A DNA stretch of 64,000 bases, from positions 130,091 through 194,090 of the forward strand of contig NW_020170460.1 in the NCBI RefSeq assembly GCF_000524195.1, read 5' to 3'. This document shows positions 62,311-64,000 of this stretch, piece after piece. Within the stretch, counting starts at the first letter, position 1, and the number at the start of each line of letters is the position of its first letter. This stretch comes from Echinococcus granulosus. Its lineage: Eukaryota > Platyhelminthes > Cestoda > Cyclophyllidea > Taeniidae. A model generated the notes under the pieces. The model saw only the letters and a list, made by a program, of their open reading frames with translations, was not told where the DNA came from and made no database searches. Position numbers and translations under genes: made by a program.

Positions 62311-62655
62311 TCTTCATAATCCGGTATTCGTAATGACGACCCTGGTGTCAGTATAATGAAAAGAGACGTATCTACCTTGAAGAGATTTAGTGAATTTTAC
62401 GTTTTTATTGTTGGGGGAGGCATTGCCTTGATATACAACCATACGGTTTAATCTTGAAGAAGTTATCTGAGCAATTCACCTGTCTACCTTTCCGTCTTTT
62501 TTGGGGAATTATCTTATTTGTAAAATGTGAAGTGTTAACAAGGTCATGTGTGCTTCTCAAAATGCGTGGCCTCAAAGCACTCCTACCTAGTCGTCACAAA
62601 TTTCGCATGGGTTGATATCTCTTGCGGTGCCGCTCACTCCGATCACCAAAAGTTT

Positions 62656-63510
62656 GCCTTACAATTCTCTTGTGTTCGTGCTTCATTTTTTATCATGAAA
62701 TGGTTTCTCTGATAGTACTGGCTAATCCAGACCCTCTTATTGGTTAATCAATTCTACCGCATTCCTTAAGTCACCATTGGTGAGGGTGTTCGATGCCATT
62801 CCTTATACGAATGGTGACCTCCAAACCAATCGGAGTTCGGCTTTGCTTTACCACCTTCTACGTCTCGATCTCATATCCTACTGTTTTGATGTTTTTTTTT
62901 AATCTTCAGGGGACGTAAAAGGATGTATGCATGGACATGCTTGTGTATGACCACTTTGTACTTTCTGTAGAAATATTCACTTTTGAGCTGCTACACCATA
63001 GCGCTGGAGAGTAGATTGTGTACATCAGCTTCAAGTCTAGTTGTTGCCTAATGTTTACAACTTGTGGATTGAGCAGTTCTCGGCTTACAATTCCCTTTTA
63101 TTCGTGCTTTCAGTTTTGTCAAAGAATAGTCATTTTGATGGTACTACCTCATCCAGATCCTTATATTGCTTAATTACTTCTACCGCAATTCCCAAATCGA
63201 TTTCGGCCAATGCATCGTGTTTCACTCCTTACACGATTGACGACCTTCAAACCAGTCGTAATTTCGCATTGCTCTGCCATTTTCCACGTCTAAATCTCAT
63301 CCTACAGTCTTCCAAGTTCTGAATTTTAGGTCCTGCAGAGGACTGTATGCATAGTCATGATCTTGTGTGGTCATTTTGTACTTTCTGTAGATGTATTCAC
63401 TTTTGAGCTGCTTCGGCGTTGACTGTGTGCATCAGAGTATAGTCACGATGGGTAAGATCTCGGTTTCGAGACTAGTTATTGTCCAACGTCTGCGACTTGT
63501 GCATTGACTA
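62656..63510. repeat. Head-to-tail duplication, two units of about 430 bp
   Basis: Unit 1 (62656-63081) and unit 2 (63082-63510) share, in order, CTTACAATTC, TTCGTGCTT, ATCCAGA(C/T)CCTTAT-type blocks, TTCTACCGCA, ACCTTCAAACCA-type blocks, ACTTTGTACTTTCTGTAG or its one-base variant, and TATTCACTTTTGAGCTGCT. Divergence is substantial, so the duplication is old. Confidence 0.65.
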
Positions 63511-64000
63511 AGTGGATGTGTCAGGGGAATGTAGCGCCGCTTGTTCTTTAATCAGTTGTTTTTTTTTCCCATTGTCATTGTTTTTGCCTTTTAGGCTTTT
63601 TAATCTTATTAGGAAAAGTACGTTTTGGGGACAATCTAACTTATGCAAATAACCGGAAAAAATTGTAGTTAGTTTAAATAATCCCACTTAATCCTCACCA
63701 AAGTGGCTCTCAGAACACAGGAGATAATTTCATGGCTACTTTTGTATGGGAGCACTCCCCGGTCTCCACACATTTTTTGTCACTGAAATCCAGTTTTGAA
63801 ATGCCCTCATCCAATAAAACACTTCCAACAGTGTCAAACGGGTTTGCAGGAGGAGGGTCGGGTCATGTCTGTAGTCGGTGCATTAGGTGGATGAACTACT
63901 TCCAACTGCTTGTCGGTGCCTCAGTGCCGAATGAAATTATTTCATTCCACCAACGCACAGTTGCTTTCACTTTTCAGTTGAGCGAGAAAATTCATTTTTT

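Larger units (their letters stand above)
61582..64000. other. Beginning of the next MFSD2 intron, to the window edge
   Basis: No exon matching the expected continuation of the transporter (TM9 onward) was found. The stretch holds a 74-nt hairpin and a head-to-tail duplication, listed separately. The open frame at 63041-63322 lies across the duplication and is not credible as a gene. Confidence 0.45.

Noticed and set aside
1..64000. CRISPR arrays, prophage, operons and bacterial promoters
   Set aside because: The window is eukaryotic; no regularly spaced repeat array or compact gene run is present.

Overview
The window is a stretch of animal nuclear genome, most likely from a flatworm and probably a tapeworm. 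All recognisable genes are intron-split metazoan housekeeping or transporter genes. Several have 29-35 nt introns at the 5' end and introns of hundreds to thousands of bases towards the 3' end, a size gradient known from schistosomes and other flatworms. No prokaryotic, organellar or viral gene was seen. Species and genus cannot be told from the sequence alone.

Layout. (1) 53-167, + strand: last coding exon of an unrecognised gene. (2) 1445-2619, +: 3' part of an unrecognised helical, charged protein in at least six exons. (3) 3721-25700, +: complete 12-exon gene for an FLVCR-type major facilitator (haem/choline/ethanolamine transporter family), 521 aa. (4) 25.7-31.0 kb: intergenic, with a degenerate element bounded by terminal direct repeats. 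(5) 31043-33093, +: SYF2 splicing factor, three exons, 237 aa. (6) 34148-36038, -: NOB1 pre-rRNA endonuclease, seven exons, 481 aa, tail-to-tail with SYF2. (7) 37606-44624, +: cytohesin (Sec7 + PH Arf exchange factor), 12 exons, 452 aa, head-to-head with NOB1. (8) 44.6-48.6 kb: intergenic. (9) 48605-49100, +: LYRM1, two exons, 139 aa. (10) 49.8-50.8 kb: second copy of the terminal-repeat element. (11) 51349-61581 and beyond the window, +: MFSD2-type lysophosphatidylcholine symporter; the first 385 residues are present.

The exon models were built by hand: each junction has GT/AG (one GC/AG) ends, keeps the reading frame, and joins peptides that align with the remembered animal family. The genes do not form an operon-like pathway. 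SYF2 and NOB1 serve RNA processing, cytohesin serves Arf signalling at membranes, and LYRM1 belongs to the LYR family of small mitochondrial adaptor-type proteins. The two transporters, about 26 kb apart, belong to families that import choline and lysophosphatidylcholine, which would matter in a parasite that scavenges host lipid; that link is inference.

Non-coding DNA is rich in old repeats: two TRIM-like elements, a pair of dispersed ~550 bp repeats and a head-to-tail ~430 bp duplication inside MFSD2 introns, several GTCAC...GTGAC palindromes, and an imperfect 74-nt hairpin.
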